Of a stretch of 64,000 bases of DNA, positions 42,990 through 52,800 are shown piece by piece. The stretch comes from Clostridiaceae bacterium BRH_c20a. GTDB taxonomy: Bacteria; Bacillota; Peptococcia; Peptococcales; BICA1-8. Position 1 is the first letter of the stretch, and the number at the start of each line of letters is the position of its first letter. The notes beneath the pieces were generated by a model. The model saw nothing but the letters and a program-made list of their open reading frames with translations, was not told where the DNA came from and did no database searches. The stretch lies in NCBI GenBank assembly GCA_000961765.1, contig LADT01000055.1:38895-102894 (forward strand), read 5' to 3'. The position numbers and the translations under genes were made by a program.

Positions 42990-43263
42990 AAGTCTCACCT
43001 CCTTCTACATATGGCATGAATGCAACAACTACTAAGTATTCCATACCAAGCCTTGAAATCATTTCATCCTGATACTTTAAAACAGAATCCACTGTCTGCT
43101 CAGGACAATGCTTAAGCAAATCATCAATATACTGTCCAACATCAAGTCCAATCGGATTGTTTAAGTACTCCTCCTCCGTCATATTTCCCATTTTGATCTT
43201 CAGATCAGCTTTATAAGCCAAAAATCTTGCAATAGCTATAACCTGATTACGTTTATTGCGCAT
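42979..43263 (-). CDS. Hypothetical protein
   Basis: A 94-residue protein with a basic N-terminus and a mostly helical body (YLNNPIGLDVGQYIDDLLKHCPEQ shown only in part here by its LDVGQYIDD core). No membrane segment or known motif is visible. It is packed two bases after the paralogue gene at 43266-43943 and overlaps the next gene by 11 bases. I do not recognise the family. Confidence 0.5.
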   Translation of the reverse strand: MRNKRNQVIAIARFLAYKADLKIKMGNMTEEEYLNNPIGLDVGQYIDDLLKHCPEQTVDSVLKYQDEMISRLGMEYLVVVAFMPYVEGGETCAR

Positions 43264-43265
43264 AT

Positions 43266-43943
43266 TTAGCCCCCTATTTCCATGTCTTGCTGGAACTCAT
43301 CTTCAAAATCAAAGTTATAGTCCCTTCCTTGGAGCTCTGGAACGATATCCTCAATTTTCTCAATCATTCTTCCAACAGAAAGCATGTCATCATTTGAAAC
43401 ATTATTGTCCAGCATTGTTAGTTTGACTAAATTAGAATGCAAAACCATTAGTTCAGTTTCTGTAAAAAGAGCTCTTTCATCAACTAACCCAGAACGAATT
43501 GCAAAGTCTTGTGTAGCCGCTTCCTTACTGTAAAAAAATTGTCTTTGAAGGGGTTGCTCAGTATCAGGAGCCATACGAAAGGTTGAAAAAACATATCCAA
43601 ATAAATGATGAAGTTTACAGGATAGCATCACACCGTTATACTCCGCTAATTTGACAGAACTATTTTTTAGCCGCTCCTCTTTGTCAGTATAAGGACATTC
43701 TGTGCAAATTCCCGATTCCACAGCTGTTTTTCGAGCAGTCTCTTCTATAAGATTGAACACTTTGTCCTTTACCTCTACAAATGGATTGCGTTCCACAGTA
43801 TCTGCTTTTGTAAAAAATGCAATCAATTGATTCTTGTAAGAAATGTCTGCAAGATAATCAGAAGACGTGGATCTTCTTACTTCAAATCCACGCCTTGAAA
43901 GTTGTTCAAAAAATACTCTATAAAAGTCCATCTTAGTTCGCAT
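43266..43943 (-). CDS. Hypothetical protein, paralogue of 43994-44674
   Basis: A 225-residue soluble protein of unknown family, possibly of the DUF5688 kind. It shares a layout with the next gene upstream: an opening KxxFYxxFxxxL helix, a strand with LIAFxT, a KEAATQDFAIRSGLV segment near 145, and a C-terminal helix pair ending in IEKIEDIVPEL. Two Cys (CTEC near 93) may bind metal in this copy only. GGGAGG stands before the ATG. Confidence 0.5.
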   Translation of the reverse strand: MRTKMDFYRVFFEQLSRRGFEVRRSTSSDYLADISYKNQLIAFFTKADTVERNPFVEVKDKVFNLIEETARKTAVESGICTECPYTDKEERLKNSSVKLAEYNGVMLSCKLHHLFGYVFSTFRMAPDTEQPLQRQFFYSKEAATQDFAIRSGLVDERALFTETELMVLHSNLVKLTMLDNNVSNDDMLSVGRMIEKIEDIVPELQGRDYNFDFEDEFQQDMEIGG

Positions 43944-43993
43944 GGGTTACACCTCCCGAGTAAAATCTAGTATTTTCAAGTCACTAAGCGCCC

Positions 43994-44674
43994 TCATCTA
44001 AAGCACCTCACATTCTCATTCTTAAAGTCCACTTCATCCTCTGATAGATTAGGCAGTGTTTTCTCAATCTTTGCGATTACTTCTCCAATTGATTTTTCAA
44101 CTTCAGCAGACAACTCAGTGTCTAATTTGACACGTTCAATACAGCAAGATAATAATAGCGAAAGTTCTTCAATAGAAAACATTATTGCTTTTTCCACAGC
44201 ATTACATTTTTCTATAAATCCACATCTTTCAGCAAAGTCCTGTTGAGCTTCCTTGAAATTCAAGAACTGATGAGCATAGAAATAGACAGGCATCAGTTCA
44301 TTATCAGTACCTTTTAACCAAGTCACATACTCATAGCCAATCAATGGAGACAGTCTACTACCCATTACGACATCTCCAACTTCATATAACTTCATGAATC
44401 CATTAGGCAAGTATCCAATGGTTTTTACAGACAGGTCTACGGAAAGACCTAGCTGTTCTTTTAGCTCTCTCGCAATATCTCCAATTTGTTTGAACAGCTC
44501 ATTATCACTACCTTGATAAACAAGTCGATCATCAGCTGTAATAAGTGCTATCAAATTCCCTGCCTCATTAAAAATTTCAGCTGTAATATCTGATGTTTCT
44601 GGCTCTTTGGCAGTTAATTGCATTTTCTTTAGTCTTTTAGAAAACTCATAATAAAATTGCTTTTTTGTTAACAT
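43994..44674 (-). CDS. Hypothetical protein, paralogue of 43266-43943
   Basis: A 226-residue soluble protein. Like its neighbour it starts with a KKQFYYEFSKRLKKM helix, has NLIALITADDRL near 37, FKEAQQDFAERCGFI near 152 and a final AKIEKTLPNL. The shared pattern suggests an old duplication. It follows the relaxase gene by 64 bases with AAGGAGG before the ATG. The function is unknown. Confidence 0.5.
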   Translation of the reverse strand: MLTKKQFYYEFSKRLKKMQLTAKEPETSDITAEIFNEAGNLIALITADDRLVYQGSDNELFKQIGDIARELKEQLGLSVDLSVKTIGYLPNGFMKLYEVGDVVMGSRLSPLIGYEYVTWLKGTDNELMPVYFYAHQFLNFKEAQQDFAERCGFIEKCNAVEKAIMFSIEELSLLLSCCIERVKLDTELSAEVEKSIGEVIAKIEKTLPNLSEDEVDFKNENVRCFR

Positions 44675-44738
44675 TCTGAACCTCCTTAAAATTTAATTCC
44701 TTGTTTAGAATAGGGTTGCAAAATAAAAGATATGGAAA

Positions 44739-45974
44739 TTACTTCTCCATACCCTTATCCTTATTCCTAAGATAAAGCTCTTTTCTAGCTCTTTTAGAAA
44801 GCTCTGTTCCCATTGCCTTATTCCTGATTTCATATTCTGAATCGATATCCGAAACATTTTGCTCCAGCATCAATAGAATTTCACTTATCATCTGATTTGT
44901 ATAAAAGACTCGCCTACCCTCATTGAATTCAAAACGATTGCTTTCATATTCCTTATTTAAAATGCCTTTTATGACTCTAAGCAGCTTATTGGCAATCAGT
45001 TTATCCATCTCAATGACAGCTTTTTCACGATGCTTAACTAGATTCTCAGGATCGGTATCATAGAGCATCGCCAAATTTGCCTTGACCTCTGCATATTCTT
45101 CGATTAGCGCTTGAATATGCGGGATATCCTTTTTTAAATCAGCAATAAGACCATCAACTTCATCCTTAACATCACCTTCTAGTAGTTGATAGTATAATCG
45201 ACCTTTCTTAGGCATTTTTTCTTTGAGCTGAAACAATCGAACCGAAAGCGTTGATAGGTTAATTCCTTCTAAGAATTGATTGATTTGAATGTCTGATAGC
45301 TCATCCACATCAATATCACCTACCAATTCTTTAAGCCGTTTATATTCTTTTGGGTACATGGATTTCATATTGTCATCAAATTCCTTCACTATCTCATCTG
45401 TAATCACTTTTAATTCATTTTTATTCTGATCTTTCTTCAACAAAAAAGCTTCAATCCGCTCAGTGAAGGTTTCTTTAATCAATTGAATTCGGATGCTATC
45501 AGCTATTTGTGGTTTTACAAAGTTCTTCATCGTTTTCTGGTTTTTGTCCCAAAAGACAATGTGAATATGAGGATGACTTGCTTCATTATGATGGGCACAA
45601 GCCCATGCAAGATTCTTTTGGCTGATCCCATTCTTTATAGCCAGTACTCCAATATGCCTTTCGATGTACTCTTCCCAAGAGTTGTGATCCTTAAGTCCAA
45701 GTTCTTCCGCAGTTTTTGGTGCAAAGGATATGATACTTCTGAAAATATTTACTTTTTTATAGGATAACTCTCTCACCTCTTTTGCGACTTCTTGCCATGA
45801 CTCAAATTCAATTAATTCACCAGGCTCTAGTTTTCCAAATAAACCATGCCTCATCCCTTCATTTTTAGATGCTCCAGGCCTTGTTGCAATGTATCTGATA
45901 TGAGCATAGTTGCACTTTGGGGTCTTTTTATAATTGGGTGGGCGAAATCGCTGTTTATACATCAGAATCGACAT
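44739..45974 (-). CDS. MobP-type relaxase
   Basis: A 411-residue relaxase from the ATG at 45974, which has AAAGGAGG 11 bases upstream. The N-terminal ~160 residues hold the relaxase fold: YIATRPGA near 27-34, and the metal motif HHNEASHPHIHIVFWD near 128-143, which fits the HxxxHxH... motif III of MobP enzymes. The rest is a helical domain with coiled-coil character. It would cut one strand at oriT, stay attached to it and lead it to VirD4. The catalytic Tyr is not certain; Y17, Y24 and Y27 are candidates. The putative oriT lies just upstream of its accessory gene. Confidence 0.82.
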   Translation of the reverse strand: MSILMYKQRFRPPNYKKTPKCNYAHIRYIATRPGASKNEGMRHGLFGKLEPGELIEFESWQEVAKEVRELSYKKVNIFRSIISFAPKTAEELGLKDHNSWEEYIERHIGVLAIKNGISQKNLAWACAHHNEASHPHIHIVFWDKNQKTMKNFVKPQIADSIRIQLIKETFTERIEAFLLKKDQNKNELKVITDEIVKEFDDNMKSMYPKEYKRLKELVGDIDVDELSDIQINQFLEGINLSTLSVRLFQLKEKMPKKGRLYYQLLEGDVKDEVDGLIADLKKDIPHIQALIEEYAEVKANLAMLYDTDPENLVKHREKAVIEMDKLIANKLLRVIKGILNKEYESNRFEFNEGRRVFYTNQMISEILLMLEQNVSDIDSEYEIRNKAMGTELSKRARKELYLRNKDKGMEK

Positions 45975-46455
45975 TCGATGCCATACCTCCTTTGATCTCA
46001 TCGATTGCCTTTTTCATCTCTTCATCATTCATAAAGATTGAAAGAGCCTCAGAGCTCTTCATGTTGGCATAGGTCAGTGCTCTTTTCCTAGCTAGTCTTT
46101 CAATTTTCTCAAAAGACGAATAGCGATCTTTATCAATTAAATCTGATACAATGGCAATATTTGCATAATAACCCGCTGCTGAAATAATCGTAATTCTATT
46201 GATCATACCTGCAAGTCTATTAGCTAAAGCTTTGATTGAAGCTTCAATCTCTTGATGTATTATTGCTGTTATGGTATCTATATTTTCCTCATAGCTATTG
46301 ATTGCTAGTCCTTTATCAACGAATTCCCGAATAATATCTGATGCAAAAACATTCTTCTTAACCGCAAGTTTTTCAATCTGCTCTAAGGTTTCAATTGGAA
46401 AAACTACTGATCGCTTCTGAGTTTTGGGACTATCTCTATTAGCATTTTCTTTCAC
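45955..46455 (-). CDS. MobC-like ribbon-helix-helix accessory protein
   Basis: A 166-residue protein from a GTG at 46455, with GGAG seven bases upstream. Residues about 13-50 (KRSVVFPIETLEQIEKLAVK, then SDIIREFVDKGL) look like a ribbon-helix-helix DNA-binding domain. The rest is helical. Such proteins bind oriT and help the relaxase. Its end overlaps the relaxase start by 20 bases, and the putative oriT is directly upstream, a common mobC-relaxase order. Confidence 0.7.
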   Translation of the reverse strand: MKENANRDSPKTQKRSVVFPIETLEQIEKLAVKKNVFASDIIREFVDKGLAINSYEENIDTITAIIHQEIEASIKALANRLAGMINRITIISAAGYYANIAIVSDLIDKDRYSSFEKIERLARKRALTYANMKSSEALSIFMNDEEMKKAIDEIKGGMASNVDSDV

Positions 46456-46516
46456 ATAACCACTCCTTTCTCCATTCACCCAAATAGGTGATGTAAAATC
46501 TGACAAGAACCCGTTG

Positions 46517-46632
46517 CTGGCGCTGCCAGTAAGCCGTTTTAACGTGGGGTGGGAACCCCACTATTCCTGCCTTACCTAAAAAGAGAGTGGCTACGCCAAC
46601 TCCCTTTTGTTCGGTTCTTCCCCTTCGGGAAG
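46517..46632. other. Putative origin of transfer (oriT)
   Basis: Four hairpins in 116 bases: CTGGC-GCT-GCCAG (46517-46529), GTGGGGT-N4-ACCCCAC (46544-46561), GAGTGGC-TAC-GCCA(A)CTC with one bulge (46585-46602), and CTTCCC-CTTC-GGGAAG (46617-46632). The region is richer in GC than the rest and has no convincing gene; an open frame spans it but shows no protein features. It lies between the primase and MobC-like genes, where oriT is usually found. The nick site cannot be assigned. Confidence 0.55.
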
Positions 46633-46655
46633 GTCTATACTGATGAAAATAAAGT

Positions 46656-47714
46656 TCATACCTCGATCCCCTCATAGTCTGCTTCAAAGTTAGATTCCTC
46701 TATTGCATCTTTTTCAAATTCAGCCCTCAATGCTTCTTCTCTCATCCGCACAAGCTCCTCTGGTGACTTTCCTTTTCGAGTTTCCACTAAGTCCTCACTA
46801 AAGTCATTCAAATGAGGTTTATGAAGAGCAACTTCATAACCTTTCTCACTATACTTGTCACACCATTTAGCTGCAGCCAACTGTCCCCAGTTCCTGTAGC
46901 AGTTGTCTTTGTCCTTCGCCAAGTAATCATTATCTAGCGCAAATACAATCCGCTTTATTTCTGGATGCCACTGTAGGTACTTTTCAAGAGCTCCATCCCA
47001 GGTGCATCCAAGTGAAATCCTATGATCTTGTCTCCAATCATGGCCATATAATTTTGCAAATGTAGCATGACTCATAGCATCAATTGGACTTTCACAGACA
47101 AACAACAAATCACTCTTACCTTCAAGTATAAACGGATAAGTTTTTTCAGAGTTCGTCACATCTTTCTTAAATGCTTTATTAGCATAGGTTCCACGCATTG
47201 AGCAATACTTAGGCAACTGATTTTCATCATAACCAACGAATACACAGTTGCCATACTTAGCCTCCTGATAAACCTTTTTTTCATTCATTAGTACAGAAAC
47301 AATTTCCGGTTCAATGCCCCGAAGCGATACTAAATACCAATAGGCGCGTTTGAAGTTCTCCGCCTTATCTGGCAGTACAATTGGACCTTTCTCTTCTTTT
47401 TCGTAACTTATAGTTTCTCTTACATAAGCTTCATAGCGCTCACCAATTAACTGAGCTACTGCTTCTTGGTAAGTTACATTTCCATATTTCATGACAAAAT
47501 CAACTGGACCGCCTTTTTCATCGGCGGTCCAGTGATAGAAACGATTACTATCTTTAAAGATGTAGAGTCCCCCTGACTTTTTTGCATGAAGTGCCTTATT
47601 GCCTCCATTTTCAAGATCAAAGCCATATTGCCTTGCTAAATCAATCAAACTCACTGAATTTGCTCGTTTTATTTCCTCATCAGTGAAATGACGATAGACC
47701 TTCTGTACTGCCAT
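46656..47714 (-). CDS. DUF3991/toprim DNA primase
   Basis: A 352-residue protein. The N-terminal part (about 10-95) is the zinc-free primase-like region with SLIDLARQYGFDL and YHWTADEKGGPVDFVM; DUF3991 follows (about 120-190, YLVSLRGIEPEIVSVLM); and a toprim domain has VCESPIDAMS near 206 and FALDNDYLAKD near 258. It may prime the incoming single strand in the recipient or replicate the element. GGAGGTG stands before the ATG. It lies just downstream of the gene at 47718-48470 and upstream of oriT. Confidence 0.8.
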   Translation of the reverse strand: MAVQKVYRHFTDEEIKRANSVSLIDLARQYGFDLENGGNKALHAKKSGGLYIFKDSNRFYHWTADEKGGPVDFVMKYGNVTYQEAVAQLIGERYEAYVRETISYEKEEKGPIVLPDKAENFKRAYWYLVSLRGIEPEIVSVLMNEKKVYQEAKYGNCVFVGYDENQLPKYCSMRGTYANKAFKKDVTNSEKTYPFILEGKSDLLFVCESPIDAMSHATFAKLYGHDWRQDHRISLGCTWDGALEKYLQWHPEIKRIVFALDNDYLAKDKDNCYRNWGQLAAAKWCDKYSEKGYEVALHKPHLNDFSEDLVETRKGKSPEELVRMREEALRAEFEKDAIEESNFEADYEGIEV

Positions 47715-47717
47715 AGG

Positions 47718-48470
47718 TTACACCTCCATCTCCTCATTTAGCGTTTTGTTCTTCTCGAGAACACTGCTAATATCAGCATCCTCATATCGATATGCTAATG
47801 ACTCAACGATCTCTTTGCACCCTTCAGGTAGATACTCTTTTATCTCATTTTGTACATCTCGAATCTCTCCTGAAAATCCCCAACAACTGGCGATTTCTTC
47901 ATTGCTTTTGTAAAGCCGAAAACCATAACACTGATCCGATAAATAGTAATCATATTCTTTGACTTCACTTTTAAGAAGTGCTTTTGCTTTTTCAATTGTT
48001 TCATCATTAATCTGACCAAACTCATTTTTGATAGTATCATGGCTTGCAAATATCCACCCCACTTGACCACTATCCCAAGGACAAGAGAAACCCTTTGTAT
48101 TTATTGTTATTCCGCTATGGTCATACATAAAGATTGGCTCAATGACATAACTGCTCGATAGATACTCCAAGATTTTTTCATGAATTGCTTTTCTAGACTG
48201 ACTAGCCTGGCTTTTATATAAGGCAACATTCACCTCTGATGACAACTCAGTAAACTTATCTTCTGCCGCATCTGCCGCTCCAAGCTTTTCTTCTAACAGA
48301 TCCATTAGAAATTCATCTGGATCATTGAACTTGTGTTCATCCCCGATGTTGTATCTTCTATGGAAACAGATCATTTTTCCGAAGTTATCCTGTTCAGTTC
48401 GGGGATTTGGCGGGCTATTATCATCGACTAAAAAAAGTACGTAAGGCTGTTTAACAGCAACCATCGACAT
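47718..48470 (-). CDS. Conserved ICE protein of unknown function
   Basis: A 250-residue acidic protein. The first ~65 residues (NFGKMICFHRRYNIGDEH) and a later CPWDSGQVGWIFAS stretch near 138 recall a family often seen beside primases in clostridial ICEs, but I cannot name it. There are no membrane segments. GAAAGGAAG stands before the ATG. It is the first gene of the minus-strand transcript, divergent from the plus-strand gene at 48585. Confidence 0.55.
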   Translation of the reverse strand: MSMVAVKQPYVLFLVDDNSPPNPRTEQDNFGKMICFHRRYNIGDEHKFNDPDEFLMDLLEEKLGAADAAEDKFTELSSEVNVALYKSQASQSRKAIHEKILEYLSSSYVIEPIFMYDHSGITINTKGFSCPWDSGQVGWIFASHDTIKNEFGQINDETIEKAKALLKSEVKEYDYYLSDQCYGFRLYKSNEEIASCWGFSGEIRDVQNEIKEYLPEGCKEIVESLAYRYEDADISSVLEKNKTLNEEMEV

Positions 48471-48584
48471 CGTATCACTTCCTTTCGTTTATAAAGAAAA
48501 CATGGTATAATTTAGAAAATCGTCATTGCATTTTGTATTAAAATAACTGAGTCAAAACTAGCATTAAATGTGAGGAGGGATATA

Positions 48585-49547
48585 TTGAAATTAGTTGATA
48601 TGCCAGAAAAATTCTTTGGTCCTGAAAACTATATGGAGTACGAAAATAGGGATATACGTTTATCAATAAGTAAAATCAATAGTTTCATAGAAACTCTAGG
48701 AGATGCACTTCTATCACTAACTTATTGTAATAAACAAGAACATCCAAATACTGATGAACGATTATTGAATATAATCAGGAGAATTCACCTGCGCCATGCA
48801 ATTGTTGATCTAAATAATTCTTTTGATCTGCTTTTGCAGGTACCATGGTTCTTATATAGAGGATGGATAGGATTCAATTTTGGAGGGCCTTACTGCCATC
48901 CAAAGCACAAAGCTAAAAATGATATAATTAGGAATTCTCCAAGTTGGGTAGAGTCAGTTGAAAATAGCTGCAACTATAAAAACGTAATACTTTTCCTTAA
49001 TGGCTCTACTGAATCTAGTTTGAATACATTAGCATCATTTTATGAAGTTTTTAACAATAATTTTAGATTCAACAGTACAAAGCAATTTGTTGTTAGAAGT
49101 GTAGCAAACCAAATTAAGCACAAGCACAATATTATGCTTAAAGAATTCTATGAGCCTTATACTTTTAACATAGTTATAAATGAGAAAGAACTAAACTTCA
49201 AAGAACAAAATTTGTATCCAGAAATTGTAACCAGATTTTATGATATGGAAACAAATGTAGAACATGGCCAAATTAAAGCAAGATATAAAGACGATCTTGA
49301 AATTGACATTGAGTATGACAACGGTGATGTTTTTTTAGGAAAAGATTTGATCAATCAAAGAAACGTATATGCCATAGATGACCTTATAAATGAAATGCAT
49401 GATTACTATAATGGCATTGTTGATTTATATAATCAGATATTTAATATCATAAATGATGAGATTCATGAAAATCCCTTTACAAAAGCACCTACGATAAAAA
49501 AAACGACATCTTACAATATGGATGAATTTTTCAAATCAAATATCTAG
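48585..49547 (+). CDS. Hypothetical protein, plus-strand insert
   Basis: A 320-residue protein of unknown family. AGGAGGG is followed six bases later by TTG at 48585; I prefer this start to a GTG at 48570, which overlaps the ribosome binding site. The protein is rich in Asn, Tyr and Phe, mostly helical, with WFLYRGWIGFNFGG near 86-99. Together with the small gene after it, it is the only plus-strand pair in an otherwise minus-strand 38-kb stretch, and it is very AT-rich, which suggests a separate cargo acquisition. Confidence 0.6.
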   Translation: MKLVDMPEKFFGPENYMEYENRDIRLSISKINSFIETLGDALLSLTYCNKQEHPNTDERLLNIIRRIHLRHAIVDLNNSFDLLLQVPWFLYRGWIGFNFGGPYCHPKHKAKNDIIRNSPSWVESVENSCNYKNVILFLNGSTESSLNTLASFYEVFNNNFRFNSTKQFVVRSVANQIKHKHNIMLKEFYEPYTFNIVINEKELNFKEQNLYPEIVTRFYDMETNVEHGQIKARYKDDLEIDIEYDNGDVFLGKDLINQRNVYAIDDLINEMHDYYNGIVDLYNQIFNIINDEIHENPFTKAPTIKKTTSYNMDEFFKSNI

Positions 49548-49593
49548 TGTTCCTTACATATTTGATTCACTTAACTTTATGGAGGTAGATTAA

Positions 49594-49821
49594 ATGACAG
49601 TTAATGAGTTAGGAAGAGTTCTCAAGGAAATGTATGACAATGCTCCTAGGGGAGAGCAATCTGCTATGATCCATCTCTTTGGCATTAAATATGCTAATGA
49701 AATAAGAGATAATAATCACACCCCAAAAGATATTTTAAAATGTGCAGAAATGCCTGAATCATATCAAGTTGAAGTAAATAAAGGTATTAAACTTGCTAAA
49801 TATGTCACACCGAAAAAATAA
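49594..49821 (+). CDS. Small HTH-like protein
   Basis: A 75-residue protein with TVNELGRVLKEMYDNAP at the start and a MIHLFGIKYANEI segment. It belongs to a small family often seen on ICEs and next to restriction genes, with a helix-turn-helix-like pattern, but I do not know a function. GGAGG stands eight bases before the ATG. It follows the unknown plus-strand gene by 46 bases and ends before a strong hairpin. Confidence 0.6.
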   Translation: MTVNELGRVLKEMYDNAPRGEQSAMIHLFGIKYANEIRDNNHTPKDILKCAEMPESYQVEVNKGIKLAKYVTPKK

Positions 49822-49827
49822 TACTTG

Positions 49828-49859
49828 ATGGGAGCAGCTGCGATTGCAACTGCTCCCAT
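49828..49859. terminator. Bidirectional hairpin between converging genes
   Basis: ATGGGAGCAG and CTGCTCCCAT form a perfect 10-bp stem, extended inward by TGC/GCA after one mismatch. It separates the small plus-strand gene from the end of the 2366-residue minus-strand gene. On the minus strand a T-rich stretch follows at a distance; on the plus strand none does. Confidence 0.6.
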
Positions 49860-49860
49860 T

Positions 49861-52800
49861 TCAATATCGCTCTGCTATGGCAACATTTCTTATACCATCA
49901 CTTGAAGTATACTCAAGACCTTGTCCCTGAGCTACATCATCAAGTATCACTTCCTCTTGCTGCCTTAACTCTTTAAATTCAAGTTTTGTATTTATCTCTG
50001 CTTGTCTTGCAGAAAACTCAGCTAATCTGTCTTCATAATCAAAGGGTTTCTCAACCTCCTTCTTGGCTTCTTCCATCTGAATGTTTGTATCCTCAAGCTT
50101 TTGATTGGTTTGAAGAAGCAAATGTTCAATTTTTTCTACACAGTTTTCAATCCTTGTAATACTGCCTATTTCTGAATCTCCAAGCTCAATACGATATGAG
50201 AAGGAGCCTTTGATTTGGATTTCCATTTGATCAAAGGCAGTCCTTATAAGGCCGAGTTTAAAACCCCTATACTCTCCAAGCTCTTGTGAATCACCATTAA
50301 CAGATAGATCTTGGATTTTGCTGAAAATAAAAAGTCTTTCTCCTGCTTTTGCACGCTCATCAAAGTTCTTTCCATCGATTTGCATAGAGAAGCCTTGTCC
50401 CAGTGTTTCATTCTTCATTTGTATGTCTTTTTCCAAAGCTCCGATTTTCTGTTTACAGTGTTCAATTAGATTGGGGTAATGGGTTTCAATGTTGCGCTTC
50501 AATATAAGTCGCTCATTATTCCAGTTTGCTTTAAGAAGCTTCAGCCTCGCAACTTCATTATCTACTTCCATCTTTTCCGCTAATAGCGGGTTAGACGTTG
50601 CAATGGCTTTTACTTCAGCTGCAGACAAGACTGTTTCATCCATATCCTCACATGATCGAGAGATGCTTTTACCGGTCATCACTTGACTGATATATTTGAG
50701 TTTTTGCTCTTGGATCTGCCACAAATACGCATCAAAAGTTCCTTTCGTGACATATCTAAAGATATTGATTTTGGGATTCTCATTGCCTTGCCGAAGGATT
50801 CTACCATCACGCTGCTCGATGTCACTGGGCCTCCAAGGGCAATCTAAATGATGGACCGCAAACAGTTTGTCTTGCACATTCGTGCCTGTACCAAGCTTTG
50901 AAGTGCTACCAAGCAGGATTCTAACTTCACCCATCCTGACCTTTTCAAATAAAGCTTCTCTCTGCTCATCCGTTTTGGCATCGTGAACAAACGCTATCTG
51001 AGCTTCATCAACCCCTTTCATAATCAAGCAATTCTTAATCTCATCATAAACGTTAAATTGCCCTGGCTTAGGTGTGCCTGAGTCACAGAAAATAATCTGC
51101 GTTGTTTGTTTCTGCTTACCGTTTTGCCAGATATCGTGTATATTTTTAATTGCAGTGTTTAATTTACTTTCTGGATCGTTTGGTGCATCTTCAATAATCA
51201 GTCTTGGATCGATTGACATTAGTTTTGCTTCATTGGTAAGCTTCAACATATTATCAATCGTTGCTTCTACTTCACCATTTCTTATTTTTTCAGCTCTCTC
51301 TACAAAAGAATTCATCAACATTTTTTGAAATTCTGTGGCTTCTGTTGCAACAATCTCTGCTTTTCCTCCTTCGACCTCGGGAGTAGGTAAATTCAACATA
51401 TCAGAGGTCTGAATGTCTGCAACAAGTTTAAACATGTTCATCAGCTCAGGCAGGTTATGAAATTTTGAAAATCGATTTCTCATGCGATAGCCAGAGCCTT
51501 CTGGAGTAATTTCTAAAGAAGATACAACTTCTCCAAAAGTCGCTGCCCAACTATCAAAATAGTTCAATCCTATCTTCTGAAGCATTTGTGGTTGTAAAAA
51601 TCGTTGCATCACATACATTTCACTCATACTATTTGAAATCGGCGTTCCTGTTGCAAATACAACTCCTTTCCCACTGTTTATCTCTTGCAAATATTGACAC
51701 TTAAGTAGCATATCTGTTGCTCTTTGACTTGAGGACTTTCCAATACCTGCGACATTCCTCATTTTTGAGTAACTGAAACAATTCTTATAAACATGGGCCT
51801 CGTCAACAAACATATAATCTACGCCAAGTTGCTCAAATGTTAAAAGGTCATCTTTCTTATCCTCTGCAGCCAATTTTGTAAGCCTGCTTTTGAGATTGTT
51901 TTGAAAGATGACCATCTGTTTAATCGACCAATTATCACCTTTTTCCTCACGGAGTTTCTTGATGATATTGGACAATTGGTTAATTTCTTCATTCAGTTGT
52001 TTTTCTTGTCGTTCCTTAGAAATAGGTATGCGTTCAAACTGGCTATGGCCTATGATGATTGCGTCATATTCCCCCATTGCTATGCGCGAAACAAACTTGT
52101 TTCTATTAGATTTTTCAAAATCTCTTTTCGTTGTAACAAGAATATTGCATTGTGGAAAGAATCGATAGAATTCCTTAGCCCACTGCTCTGTCAGATGATT
52201 GGGTACCACATATATCGGCTTTTTTATCGCACCAAGATTTTTTAGGTACATTCCTGATGCAACCAAGGCAGCTGTCTTCCCTGCTCCTACAACATGACCT
52301 GCTAAACCAGATCCAGCATATATTACTCTAGCAGCAAAATTTCTTTGATGTGCTCTTAACTTAACCTCATCACTCATTCCCGGAAAGATCAAATGGGAAC
52401 CGTCATACTCACGAGGTCTAATGGTATTAAATCTTTCATTATAGATATTGAGTAATTGTTCGGCTCGTTCTTTATCACTAAACAGCCACCCTACAAAAGT
52501 TTCTTTTATTTGATTCTGCTTTGCCCTTGCGATCATCGTTTCATTTGCATTGATTACATATTTCACTTGGTCTTTGCCATTGGCATCTACATAGGGAACA
52601 GGATCTCGTACCGTTGTGCTTTGAAGATTCAAGCAATCTTCAAATATCTGATAAGCATTCACTCTGTTTGAACCATAGGTTTTATTGACCTTAACAGAAC
52701 TAGAATCTCTGGTCTTATTTTGAACCCTCCACTGAGTTGTGAACTCCATATAATCGAGATCAATGACTTCTCTAAGATAATAAGGTGTGCCAAAAGTATC

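Noticed and set aside
43946..43996. A 16-residue frame (MRALSDLKILDFTREV) before the gene at 43266-43943 that looks like the start of a CoA-transferase.
   Set aside because: It stops inside the next ribosome binding site, is too short to judge, and no further CoA-transferase sequence follows.
46439..46687. An 82-codon minus-strand frame across the oriT candidate.
   Set aside because: The composition is Arg/Gly-rich without domain features, and it is explained by the hairpin-rich DNA between two real genes.
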